NCBI RefSeq assembly: GCF_024323335.1
Contig: NC_066580.1
Location: 83,933,391-83,997,390 of the forward strand
Source: Lathyrus oleraceus
Lineage: Eukaryota; Streptophyta; Magnoliopsida; Fabales; Fabaceae
Reading direction: 5' to 3'
DNA: 64,000 bases
The notes beneath the pieces are model-generated. The model was not told where the DNA came from. It did not search any database and worked only from the letters and a program-made list of their open reading frames with translations. The translations under genes and the position numbers were made by a program. Of the stretch, positions 11,959 through 22,434 are shown piece after piece; within the stretch, counting starts at the first letter, position 1, and each line of letters starts with the position of its first letter.

Positions 11959-13936
11959 TGTAACACCCCGATAATAATAAAATAATTATTTAAATTAAGT
12001 TAATAATGTAATTATTAATTTGATTAAATAATTAGAAATTTTATTATTATTATTATTTTTGGATTATTATTTTGGAATAAATATATAAGTTGGAATTCAG
12101 TAAAAAGGTCCCATTTGGTAAAAAGGTTTATTGTTTTCACGTGAAAAGGAAAAGAGAAGCGGCTGAAAGAGAGAAAGGGCAAAAGGCAGAGCAAGAGAAG
12201 AGGAAAAGCTTGAAGCTGCAGAATTTGCCGGATTAACTCAGGTAAGGGGGGTTTATCGTTGATTAACGGGTATTGTATGATAATATGTCATGGGTAGTGA
12301 TAGACCTTTAAATTACCTCTGTATTGGATGATTATGATGAATTGTGAATCTTTTTGGATGAACGAAATTGGAATAGAGTGGAGAGGAATTCGTAGGAATT
12401 TGATGTAAACGTGTTAGGTTTTGTGTAATCGAATAAGATATGAATGGTGTTGAGAATATGGACGGTTAATTGGTGTAAATTGGACTGTAGAAGGTTGGAT
12501 CGGATAGGTTTCGTAATAGGGAAAAACCATTGTAGATCTGAAATCTGGGTTCTGTAGCAGAGGGTTCTGCTAGCGCGCGATTCGCGGCGCGAAGCCCTGT
12601 TCGCGGCGCGAACTGGAAAATCCAGAGAGGGGTTCTGTAACGCACAGGTCGCGGCGCGAACCCTGCTGCGCGGCGCGAACTGTGCTGTGCAGAAGTGGAT
12701 ATTGGTGAATTTCTGTGCTGTTGTTGTGCAGTTTTTGGTTGTTTAGGCTGAGTGATGTAACTTAGCTGAGGGATGATGTGATAGGGATCAATTCCCGTTG
12801 TTTTGAGTAGTGTAGGTATTAGTAGAGAGTGCTAATACTGTGTTTGATTATGTGGCATGAGATGATATGCTTTTGTGATAAAATGTGTTAATACATGTGT
12901 TGATGGTGTGTGATGATATGAATGATGCTGTGAATGTATCAGTTATGTATGCAATTGTGAATAGACTGTTCTATGGCTTAGAGTGTGAGCATATGTCTAT
13001 TCTTGAGTTGTTGGTGATGTTGCATTGCTAGGTGATTAGCATGCGTTGTCTAGCCTCTGGGGCTGTAGCTAATTCCCATAGTGAGGAATTAGTGAGTTGT
13101 GAATTGTTGTTGATGTTTGCATACTAGATGAGTAGTGTGCATAGTCTAGCCTTTGGGGCTGTAGCTAATTCCCATAGTGAGGAATTAGTGAGTGAGTCAT
13201 TAGATCTCAATGAGTGGGACTAGTGGGCTCAGTAGCCGTATCTGGAGGGATCGGTGAGCTTGGACTATATGTTCAAGAAGAGTCGGTACCGCATTTCATG
13301 GAGTCTCATTGCATAATGAATGCATGGCATAGCCTGTGGGGCTGTAGCTAATTCCCATTGTGAGGAATTAGTGAGTAAATCGCTGTGTTGTGTTGTTGGT
13401 GTTGAATATGGATTGAGATTATACATATGATATATATATATTTGTTGAGTATAATGTTGCGTTGATACTGCCGTTATGGAGTGTGTAGTCTGGTTAGGGT
13501 GATTTGATGCGTTAGTTACTTAACATTACATAATGTTGTATAATGCTTATTATATTGATTGAGGAACTCACCCTTACAACTATGTTTTCAGGTAACGAGC
13601 AGTGACTGAGTAGAAGCTAGTCCTTGGAGTCTAGTGTCGTCCTTAGTGGTCATGCTCTGGTAGATGTAACATCGGGAGGGGATGTTTGACTATGTTTTAA
13701 TCATTTTGATGTTGATTGTTGAATAATTCCCATGTAATGTGGTACATGTTATTACATGATTGAATTGATTTTCTATCCGCTGCGAATTATGCAAAAGTGC
13801 CTTATATTGGTTAAATAAATGAGCATGACAGGATATTTTGATGAATATTGTGTGACACCCTTCGGGGCATAATTACTCTGATTGTCATATGTTAATATTT
13901 TAATTAATTATTTGGGGTATTTAGAAGGGTGTTACA
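11959..13936 (+). repeat. 3' LTR of the Tekay-like element
   Basis: 1978 bp, the same length as the 5' LTR and matching it in every segment compared by eye, including the palindrome array and the three hairpins. It ends GGGTGTTACA followed by the TSD TTAGT. Confidence 0.95.
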
Positions 13937-15800
13937 TTAGTCTCCTACCATATCATAGGAAACAACTGCCAATCAATGGACTTATGCTTGCCTCCTCCAT
14001 GGACAAAGCCAAATGTTATTAAGTAATGAACAATGTTTAGGAAATGATATACAAGTAATGAAGATACATGCACAAAGGCACACTCAAGCAAATATGCACA
14101 GATGAATCAAGTAAGCAAACACACAAGTCAATTAGCACACACTATATACAATCAATTAGGCTCAAGCAAGGTTAGGCTTTACAGCCAACTGGAATGGGGT
14201 ATTTTGTGCTCTTAACCCTAACATTGAGAGTTAGGGTGAAGCAGATGAAAAGGAGATGAGGGGTGTGCCTCATAGCTCTTATCCCTGGTCAGGGAGAGCT
14301 TTGATAAATGGAAAGTGTGGGAGTTCAGAAAGTTGGAACTCTTCTCCACAAATAATTGACTCTATAAGATCTTAGGTTATTATTCACCATGCATCAACAC
14401 ATGGTGTGAGCAAGGTGAATGACACACTGAGTAGTAGGAGATGGATTACACATCTCTTTTATCTGCCAATTGCCTCATAAGAGGACTTTTCCTGCTTGGC
14501 ACAACATTAAACAAACACAAGCATTGCCTCTTAAGGAGGACTTCAGACAGGTGCCTACCAATAACAGTAGGTCTTCCAGACTACATGAAGATTAGAGATT
14601 ATATCAAACCAAAACCAAAATGTCAAGCAATGTGTCTAGATTCATATGAAAATTTTCAGGTTCATTGGATTAGAATCAAGCATTTCATGATAGGATAAGC
14701 AAGGCAAGGTCACACATGCATATGTATCCAATCATCCTAGAACGAATTACTTTTCCAGCCAAGCACAACTTGAAATTTCATGCTCATAAAATACTAGACA
14801 GAATAAGGAGCATTTTGCAAAAAATTGGAGTGAAATTGGATGAGTTTTCAATTTATTATGATTTTTTTAAGTTGAAGAAAATATTGAAACTCAAAAATGG
14901 ACCAAGGCGTGAAAATGGGAGGGAAAGTGAAAAAATGCAAGGCAGTTTGAAAAGTTCCTTCGCTCAGTATCGAACCGAGCACACATTCAAATTTGGCGTG
15001 CCAACCTAAAACGACCACGTTTTGGTCTTAAACCCTAAACCTGCGCGTTTCCAGAATTCGTAGCTAATCCTATGAACATTTCGTAGCAAAATCTTAGCAA
15101 AGTCATAGCGAATCTGGAAACGCTATGAACTTCATAGGTTGAAGATGAAGATCATGATGATCTTCATGTGAATTTCCAGAAAATCCAAAAAGTGTCCAGA
15201 ATCCAACCAAAATTATACCATTCGAATCATCATCACATGCACATGCAAGATCCATAAACAATTCATGCAAAAACATCAAAACAAGTTCGGATCGAAGAGA
15301 ATCATTTCAACATGTCAAATATTCAATCATCCATAACTAACTCAAAACAGCACCAAATCACACGACTCAAAGCTCAGATTCATCAGGACAACAAGATCTA
15401 CAATAATATCCTAATGGATTTCAAAATTAAGAGATGCGAATTATGACCTCTTGAAGTGCAGAGCCTTTGAATCGCACGCTACAAGCTCAGCCAAGCCTCA
15501 AATCTCCTCTACAATGCTTATGGAGTTGATTGATGATGAATTTGAAGCTCAAATGTACGTGAATCCAACTCAATTTCCAATCTCCATTGATGCTTCAAGC
15601 TTCGAATCTGGTCCAAACTGGCACGGTTTCGTCCAATTCCACGTTCAAATCTCCTCTAAAATGCTTCAGGATCATGAATCAATCAATAGAAAAGGTTCTT
15701 GTGTGAAGAATTGAAAAATATTTTTGAGAGAAAAATTTGGAGAAATTTTGAGATTCAGATCTGAAAATGTAGTTAATGATGAAAACAGTTGAGATTATCC

Positions 15801-15809
15801 TTATATATG
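15801..15809 (-). promoter_or_regulatory. Probable TATA box of Ogre-1 5' LTR
   Basis: The minus strand reads GCATATATAA. It lies about 1.1 kb into the LTR, a plausible U3/R position. Only the motif supports it. Confidence 0.45.
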
Positions 15810-16939
15810 CCATGCTAATCATGTTGAAAACCTGTTTAAGCAAAAGCTAATTGAAATTAATCAAGTTTTAAGGTGTATGCACAAATTGGATTTTCACCCC
15901 CATGCATGAGGTAGCCACGTGAACAGTACACGAATCTGATCCAAATCCTCTTAAACAAGGCCCATGCACACTTTTGAATTGGTTTTGTATGCATACAATC
16001 ATCCAAAATGGTTTTATGAAATTTCTCTTCAAAAACTTCATGAATGAGCACATGATAATGCAAATGGAATTCAAGCCATGTAATGAGATGTTAAGAAACT
16101 ATAAGTCATGAGGAGAATATAGCAAAAAGAACCACTCATTTTGGAGCTTTGGTTGAAAAGTTATGCTCATTTGAAGTCCCATGCATATTTTGCCATGATT
16201 TGATCATATCTCTTCAACCACACATTAGAAATTCATGATCTTTGACTTTTTGGAAATGGGAGAGAAAGATCTACAACTTTCATGTTCAACAAAATTTCAT
16301 TTGAAGCCTTCTTGATGATTTAATATTGAGTTGAAGTTGGTCCAAAATCTTTCCATTTTTGGAAAGTTCAAATTATAGGTCACTTGCTATTTTTGGAAAG
16401 TCTTGACCTGACTTCAAATTCTTCAATGTGAGTGTTTGAAATGTCAAATGAGACTTGTTTGAACATGAATGAAGTATTTCTAATCACTTCCCACCTCCAA
16501 ATCCACAGTTGACTTTGCAGTTGACTTTCTAGGTCTTTAGATGACTTGAAAATGTTCTGATGAATATCAAGCCTCTACTAATTGGGATTTTGCTTCAACA
16601 TGACATCATAGCTCATATGAACTCTTGATAATGATTGTGGGGTCCAAATCTCAAGAATGACCACCATCTATTGCTCAATGAATGCCTTTGATTGCCTTGA
16701 CCTGTTATTACTTCATCTGCAAGACAAATGTTAGATGACATATTTTTGTACTTTTTGGTTAGTGATTAAAAGGAAAACAATGATATACAAATGCAAACAT
16801 GCTTGGTGATCAAGAACCACTCTCAAAAAGATGACCCACCCACAGGGAAGGAAGCAAGGTGTCCAATGATCCTTGAGGCAATGCAATGATAATGATATGA
16901 TGCCCTGAGGGATCTTAGGGACAAAATTGGGGTCTTACA

Positions 16940-17614
16940 GTTTCAATGGACACTCTCTTAATCAAACTTTTTCATAACCATTAGCCATTAGGTTTGAGTT
17001 ATCATTGAGGTAGATGTAATACTCACCTATATCCTTAGTGATGGACAATGAGTCTTCCATGCTTATTATAGGGTTAACCCTTCACTAGCATGTTGAAGTT
17101 ATCCTCAAATGGTGGATTTGTGGTTTTTAGGTTGAGTTTTCTCCCTTGGATAACAAAAGACCTTAAGGCTTTTGGACCAATCAATTCACCAACTTGTTTT
17201 GAGATTTTTACCCAGAACTACGAGGTTTTGATCCTAATCTTTTTCAAGATGGTACGTAGGCAATGGGTTCATCCATTCAAACACAAAATGTAAATAACTT
17301 GTATATTCTTTTCTCATCTCTTCAATCATGTTTGCACAAACCAATTTTCACAAAATACCAACCTTACAACAAATGTGAAAAGGTCTCCCTAGGAGTACCT
17401 AGGATGTTTTGGGTGCCTAACACCTTCCCATTGCATAACCAACCCCCTTACCCAGATCTCTGTTTCTCTTTTACTAGTTTTTGTTAAAACTTTTAGGTTT
17501 TTGTTCGCTTTCTAACCATTCCTTTGGATAAATAGAAGTGCGGCGGCGACTCGACTTGTATGATTTACCTTGGATTTAGTCAATATCTCTAATGGTAACG
17601 AATACCCCGCTACA
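16940..17614 (+). repeat. Ogre-2 5' LTR, 3'-terminal part only
   Basis: It aligns with the end of the Ogre-2 3' LTR: GGTTTGAGTTATCAT, the ACTACGAGGTTTTGATCC and GTACGTAGGCAATGGGTTC blocks, and the end ACCCCGCTACA. The U5 nonamer of the other Ogre LTRs appears here with one change (CGGCGACTC, about 17544-17552). The rest lies beyond Ogre-1. Confidence 0.88.
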
Positions 17615-17719
17615 GCCTGTATTATGGGTTTGGAATAGTGTATTGATCTTAGGATCAAACATCTTGATGTTTATGGAGATTCGACCCTTGTTGTTAATCA
17701 GATTAAGGGTGAATGGGAG
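17615..17719 (+). pseudogene. Ogre RNase H fragment fused to the LTR end
   Basis: Directly after the LTR end the frame of the following integrase reads CIMGLE, then TAG at 17636-17638, then DLRIKHLDVYGDSTLVVNQI, the middle of Ogre RNase H with its catalytic-region YGDS motif. The start of RNase H and all upstream pol is missing. Confidence 0.85.
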
Positions 17720-19204
17720 ATGAATCAACATGGCCTCATCCCATACAGAGATTATGCGAGGAGGATTTCAACTTTCTTTACTGAGGTTGACTTCCATCAT
17801 ATTCCTCGAGATGAGAATCGGATGGCAGATGCTCTTGCTACACTTGCTTCGATGATTGTGGTGAAATTTTGGAATGAAGTCCCTAATATTACTGTGATGC
17901 GCTTGGATAGACCAGCTCTTGTATTTGCAGTTGAAGAAGTAAAAGAGGATAAACCATGGTATTATGATATCAAGTGCTATCTCCAAATTCAGATCTACCC
18001 TCCTGGGGCATCTGTTAAAGATAAGCAGACTTTGAGGAGACTATCTGGTAGTTTCTACCTCAATGGTGATGTGCTTTATAAGAGGAATTTTGACATGGTT
18101 CTGCTCAGATGCGTGGATAGACACGAAGCAGACTTGTTGATGACTGAAGTCCATGAGGGTTCATTTGGTACTCATTCCAATGGACATGTCATGGCGAAGA
18201 AGATGTTGAGAGCAGGCTACTATTGGTTGACAATGAAGTCTGACTGCTGCAAATATGTGAAGAAATGCCACAAGTGTCAGATTTATGCGGACAAGATTCA
18301 TATTCCCCCGATACTTCTGAATGTTATTTCATCACCATGGTGTTTCTCTATGTGGGAAATTGACATGATTGGCATGATAGAGCCAAATGCATCTAACGGT
18401 CACCTTTTTATTCTCATAGCAATTGATTACTTCACCAAGTGGGTTGAAGCGGCATCATATGTCAACATGACCAGGCAGGTGGTTGTGAAGTTTATCAAGA
18501 ATCAACTCATATGTCGTTATGGTGTGCCAGATAAGATCATTACTGATAATGGATCTAACTTGAACAACAAGATGATGAAAGAGCTGTGTAGCGAGTTCAA
18601 GATTGCACATCATAATTTTTCTCCCTATAGACCCAAGATGAATGAGGCTGTTGAAGCTGCTAACAAGAACATCGAGAAGATTATCCAAAAGATGGTTGTT
18701 ACGTACAAAGATTGGCATGAGATGCTTCCATTCGCTTTGCATGGATATCGTACACCTGTCCGCACTTCAATAGGGGCAACCCCTTTCTCTCTTGTATATG
18801 GCATGGAGACTGTGCTCCCCGTGGAGGTTGAGATCCCATCAATGAGAGTCTTCATGGAAGCCAAGTTGACTGAAGCTGAATGGGTTCAGAGTCGTTATGA
18901 CCAACTGAATTTAATTGAAGAGAAGAGATTAACTGCCATGTGCCATGGTCAGTTATATCAGCAAAGGATGAAGAGAGCCTTTGATAATAAGGTCAAGCCT
19001 CGTGTGTTCCGAGAAGGTGACCTCGTGCTCAAGAAAGTTTTGTCTTTCGCGCCCGATTCTAGGGGTAGGTGGACTCCAAATTTTGAAGGTCCATATGTTG
19101 TTAAGAGAGCCTTTTCAGGCGGTGCTTTGATACTTACAACTATGGATGAGGAGGATTTCACTAATCCTGTGAATTCAAATGCAGTCAAGAAATACTTCGC
19201 CTAA
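17720..19204 (+). CDS. Ogre RNase H end plus integrase, intact frame in a deleted element
   Basis: 494 codons from ATG 17720, which is an internal methionine, not the natural start of pol. Residues 1-45 are the end of RNase H (HHIPRDENRMADALATLAS). Integrase follows: HHCC finger H145, H152, C183, C186; DD35E triad D215 (WEID), D276 (ITDNGS) and E312 (NEAVEAANKN); then a conserved RTSIGATPFSLVYGMETVLP block and a C-terminal DNA-binding part ending NAVKKYFA. Integrase joins element DNA to the chromosome. The family usually has a glycine before AVEAANKN where this copy has glutamate. No working promoter-to-start context remains, so the protein is probably not made even though the frame is open. 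Confidence 0.85.
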   Translation: MNQHGLIPYRDYARRISTFFTEVDFHHIPRDENRMADALATLASMIVVKFWNEVPNITVMRLDRPALVFAVEEVKEDKPWYYDIKCYLQIQIYPPGASVKDKQTLRRLSGSFYLNGDVLYKRNFDMVLLRCVDRHEADLLMTEVHEGSFGTHSNGHVMAKKMLRAGYYWLTMKSDCCKYVKKCHKCQIYADKIHIPPILLNVISSPWCFSMWEIDMIGMIEPNASNGHLFILIAIDYFTKWVEAASYVNMTRQVVVKFIKNQLICRYGVPDKIITDNGSNLNNKMMKELCSEFKIAHHNFSPYRPKMNEAVEAANKNIEKIIQKMVVTYKDWHEMLPFALHGYRTPVRTSIGATPFSLVYGMETVLPVEVEIPSMRVFMEAKLTEAEWVQSRYDQLNLIEEKRLTAMCHGQLYQQRMKRAFDNKVKPRVFREGDLVLKKVLSFAPDSRGRWTPNFEGPYVVKRAFSGGALILTTMDEEDFTNPVNSNAVKKYFA

Positions 19205-19224
19205 AATAAAAACAGAATAGCTCG

Positions 19225-19378
19225 CTAAGTTGAAAACCCAAAAGGGCGACTTAGGCAAAAATGAGTGTCTCGGTGGATTGAAAACCCGAAAGGGCGATCC
19301 AGGCAAAAGTTAGAGACATGAAAAAAAATGAAAATATATATCCCGCTAGATTGAGTACCTCACCATGGGGAAATCTAG
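19225..19378 (+). other. Three tandem RNA hairpins after Ogre-2 integrase
   Basis: HP1 19225-19254: arms CTAAGTTG and CGACTTAG, inner CCC-AAAA-GGG. HP2 19274-19301: arms TGGATTG and CGATCCA, inner CCC-GAAA-GGG, a GNRA-type tetraloop. HP3 19346-19378: arms CTAGATT and AATCTAG, inner loop changed. HP1 and HP2 are followed by GGCAAAA. Stem sequences differ but pairing is kept, which supports a structured RNA. Confidence 0.75.
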
Positions 19379-19834
19379 GCAAAAATTAGGGATTTGGCAA
19401 GTAACTGCATCTTGACAAAACTTTGTTCTATAGTTGTCGTCTGTCAAAGATTCTTGCTCAATCATTGTCAACTGAAGTTTCAAATACATTGGATTCAGAG
19501 TTGGTGGAGAAATGGTCATTATGTTCAATGTAGCCCTTATTTCCGATATATATATCACCAATTTCAAATTTGTAAAGATCCATGGAGTCCCGTCATTTGC
19601 GGACTACCATTCTATCAAATAAATTTGAGCCTTTATCCAATTCTTTGCACTCTTATTTATTTCTGTTTAACAAATGTTTGCATGTTTTAAATTGACGAAT
19701 ATCATTGTTTTAAAACAAATAAAGTTTTTAAAAACTATTTTTTAAACAAAGTGAACATTCACAAAAGACTAAAAGGATAGTTGGAATATCTTCAGTGCTC
19801 TAAGTTGAGCTAGTAATGAAGATGTTGTGCCCTT

Positions 19835-20255
19835 CCCCAGCAGAGCAATGGTTCCCTCTCCTCTTAGCAGAGATGTCTCTCCAGCAGATAAGAGGAAGTG
19901 TTTTGATTGTTAGAACTTCTGTTTGGAGGTTGTTCCCCACTGGATTTCATATCATTCCTCGATAAGTTTCCCCAGTAGAGTTCCTTATACGAAGGATCGT
20001 GTTCGTGTTGAGTCCCTAGTAGAGTTTCCTCTACGTTGATTGTTATGTCTGTTCAATAGTACATACCTGGTTGGTGGTTGTTCCCCCTGGAGTCTCACAT
20101 CTTTCCCTGATAAGATCCCCAGTAGAGTTCTTCTGTGGTAGATCTTATTGATATCTCTGCATGTTCCCCGGCTGAGACTTTGCTTATCCCCAACAGTGGT
20201 CTTTGTCCCCAGCGGTGATTGGTGTCTCCTGGTATTTGATGCTCCCCACCAGAGT
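19835..20255 (+). repeat. Degenerate TCCCCAGYAGAG repeats
   Basis: About eleven copies, for example TTCCCCAGCAGAG (about 19836), TTCCCCAGTAGAGTT (about 19969), ATCCCCAGTAGAGTT (about 20117), TCCCCAGCGGTGATT (about 20208) and CTCCCCACCAGAGTT (about 20242). The core equals the complement of the Ogre primer site 3' part (TCCCCAGCAGAG of TCCCCAGCAGAGTCGCCA). Confidence 0.75.
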
Positions 20256-20725
20256 TGATTTCTCCTGTGGGTCTGGCCTTTCTCTTTTGAGATGTTATAT
20301 CGGATGTCCGTTTTTGATTCTCGGACCTGTTTGTGTTAGATATGTCTGTCTGTCAGCATTAGTCATACATAAACCACGCATATACATGCATAATCACAAC
20401 ATTCAAATATTAATGTTGCATTCTTTGCCATATATCTTTTCTTGTTATCTCCTGCTGTTGGTGAAATATTCTCCCCTCAAGCAGATGTATGTGTCTGATC
20501 TCTTCATATAGAGTCAGCCCTTCTATACTCCCCACTGAGTTATATCCTCGCGGATGATTATTGTTTCAGTTTCCTCCCCATTCGTGTATCTGGATGGAAT
20601 TACTCCCCTGAGTTATATCCTAATTGGGTTGAGTTTTGTTTGATTGTGTCCTTCTAGTTTGTTCCTCGATTGACTCATTTCTTGTTATTCCCCTGCAGTT
20701 CCCCGTGGTTTAGTTGTTCAATTGC

Positions 20726-21605
20726 TCAGTAACCAGTAATTGTCCATCTTTTCCCCAGTGGATATTTCTGTGGCCTTCTACCCAGTAACTGGTAGTTGTA
20801 AGTCCTATTTATTTGGTTTTCTACCCAGTAACTGGTAGATAACTGGTAGATGTAATCCCCTCCTTGTTGGTTATCTTTATCCAATATTCGGTATTGATAT
20901 TCCTTCGTTTTTGAGTATACCACCCAGTAACCGGTGATATATCTCTTGGCTGATTACTTTTGTCAAGCAATTTATCCCCCGTGAGTCATCTTTCGTTTAC
21001 CCTTTGTTTGGTAATGATTGTTTCTCATTTGGATTGGTCATCATTTTATACCCAGTAACCAGTATCCTGATGTCCTTTCTTTTCGGTCGATTTATCCTTT
21101 ATTAACCCAGTAACCGGTTGTGGATAATCTTCCATGCGAGTATGTTATCTACATTCTGACGGTAATAGATAATATATCTCATTCTCTCTTTAGTCGAAGT
21201 CTTTTTCTTCCCCAGTTGAGTAAGATTTGTATTTCCTTATGGAATCGAATGCCCATCCTATAAATTGAGTTTGCTTTTTTAGCCCTTCTTTTCGGATGAT
21301 GAGTGTCTTGGATTTGTTCCCAATTCGTGTCTGGTTGGTCACCTATTATATGCCCAGTAACCGGTATCCCTGGTGTTCCTGCCTTCTGCTTCCTATTATG
21401 ACTTTTTTTGTCCCTTGTGGAGTCATATTTTCCTAAGTTGAGATATGCCTTTTGGGTAGTCCTCAGATGTCTCGGATGATTGATATCTCTCACCCTTATA
21501 CCGGTCTTAGATATTCTTTCTCCTTGAGCATGTTGTTCTCTCACCCAGTAACCAGTGTTTTAATAACATGTCTCGCCTTGAGTTTATTATCTAGTAACCG
21601 GTAAT
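20726..21605 (+). repeat. Degenerate ACCCAGTAACCGGT repeats
   Basis: About nine copies at irregular spacing: near 20728, 20781, 20823, 20921, 21049, 21104, 21352, 21542 and 21592. Several are near-palindromic (CTACCCAGTAACTGGTAG). A 64-121-codon minus-strand frame in this stretch is chance. Confidence 0.78.
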
Positions 21606-22070
21606 ATCTCGTTTGTTTCTTCCTCAACTGAATCCTTTATTGGATCTCCCCATCTGAGTCCGGATTTTTATCCGAAGTATCCTTCGCGGATAGTTTTTGC
21701 TGTATTGGCATATTCCCCAATACATGCATCTTTGCATCAGCTTGAGTCTTTCCATCGATTTATTTTCGAGGAATCCCTTCGTGTCTCCCAGCAAGTTTTC
21801 AAGTCGTGACCTGCTCACACATTTTACCCCTATTTATCCCTAGAGTCTCTGTCTCCCTAGTGAGTGTATTACTCCTATGGATTTTCAGTCTTTCTCTGAT
21901 TTCTTTTTTCCTTTGTGGTCATATCCCCATAGAGTATTAACTTTTGCATGCATACATTTGCATCATGAGGTCTGTTAGGGACCAAAATTCGTCTCTTTGT
22001 TATTATTTAAGCCCATTCTACCGCGTCGAGATGAAGATTTTAACCTTCATATCTCCGGCTAGAATGACCT

Positions 22071-22084
22071 TAAATAGGGGCATC
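22071..22084 (+). promoter_or_regulatory. Ogre-2 polypurine tract
   Basis: TAAATAGGGGCATC abuts the 3' LTR start at 22085. It is short and ends in a pyrimidine-containing tail, as I recall for Ogre. Confidence 0.75.
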
Positions 22085-22221
22085 TGTAAGACCCTAATTT
22101 TGACCCTAAGATCCCTCATGGCATCATATCATTGCTCATTGCATTGCCTCAAGGATCATAGCATGTGTGGATCCTTAACCCTAGGGTTGGGACTTGTGTG
22201 AGTGGTTTGGGACCACCAAGC

Positions 22222-22434
22222 TGAAGGAGAATTGCCATCCAAGGCGCAGCAGAATTTAAAAATTTCTCCATTTAGTGATCCTTACGAATGGGCATGATCA
22301 GTGATAGAATCGTTACCTCTTATGGCGATTCAAACCTTTGGTGCAGATCTCTTGTAACGATCAAAACCTTGGATACAAATCCACGGAGCGATCACGAACG
22401 TTGAACGATGACAACGTCTCTACTCAGTCCACAC
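22222..22434 (-). repeat. copia-1 3' LTR, last 213 bp only
   Basis: It matches 27718-27930. It ends (minus) TTCTCCTTCA like the 5' LTR. The inner edge at 22434/22435 is the deletion junction, marked by a 14-bp direct repeat (ACAACGTCTCTACT at 22411-22424 and 22433-22446). Confidence 0.92.

Larger units (their letters stand above)
5443..13936 (+). mobile_element. Complete Tekay-like chromovirus (Ty3/gypsy), nested in Ogre-1 LTR
   Basis: An 8494-bp element with 1978-bp LTRs (5443-7420, 11959-13936), initiator-Met-type primer site, gag-pol and purine tract. It is flanked by perfect 5-bp target duplications TTAGT (5438-5442, 13937-13941). The LTRs have equal length and I found no differences in the segments compared, so the insertion is recent. 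Three CCHC knuckles in gag plus a chromodomain-like tail after integrase suggest the Tekay (Del) chromovirus clade; this rests on recalled motifs. Two TAG codons in the integrase region make it non-autonomous as it stands. Confidence 0.95.
1..16939 (-). mobile_element. Ogre-1: 5' part of an Ogre-type Ty3/gypsy retrotransposon
   Basis: Read on the minus strand this is a 5' LTR (16939 to 4232, split by the Tekay-like insertion at 5443-13936), primer site, leader, ORF1 and gag, running off the left edge before protease and pol. The LTR opens TGTAAGACCCC and ends CCGCTACA. Without the insertion and its 5-bp TSD copy the LTR is about 4.2 kb, in the range known for Ogre. The extra ORF1 between LTR and gag is an Ogre hallmark. 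The element interrupts the 5' LTR of Ogre-2; the flank at 16940-16944 (GTTTC) is one candidate TSD copy, the other lying outside the window. All coding parts carry stops, so the copy is inactive. Confidence 0.9.
4232..16939 (-). repeat. Ogre-1 5' LTR, split by the Tekay-like insertion
   Basis: The LTR is 4232-5442 plus 13942-16939 (about 4.2 kb) with the inserted element and a TSD copy between. Its start (minus TGTAAGACCCCAATTTTGTC) matches the starts of the Ogre-2 and Ogre-3 LTRs. The U5 side holds the typical ACTACG...GTACGTAG block near 4590-4650 and a nonamer TGGCGACTC (minus, 4297-4305) identical to the start of the primer site. The several 60-100-codon frames scattered through 4500-17000 are LTR noise. 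Confidence 0.88.
19379..22070 (+). other. Ogre-2 3' untranslated region
   Basis: No frame here looks coding. It is C/T-rich and dominated by two families of degenerate short repeats, one around TCCCCAGTAGAG (19835-20255) and one around ACCCAGTAACCGGT (20726-21605). Ogre 3' regions are known to be variable and to give rise to satellites in Fabeae (PisTR-A in pea). Confidence 0.8.

Noticed and set aside
14441..15714. Small plus-strand frames (85-97 codons)
   Set aside because: They lie in the Ogre-1 LTR, lack family resemblance and are not kept in the other Ogre LTRs.
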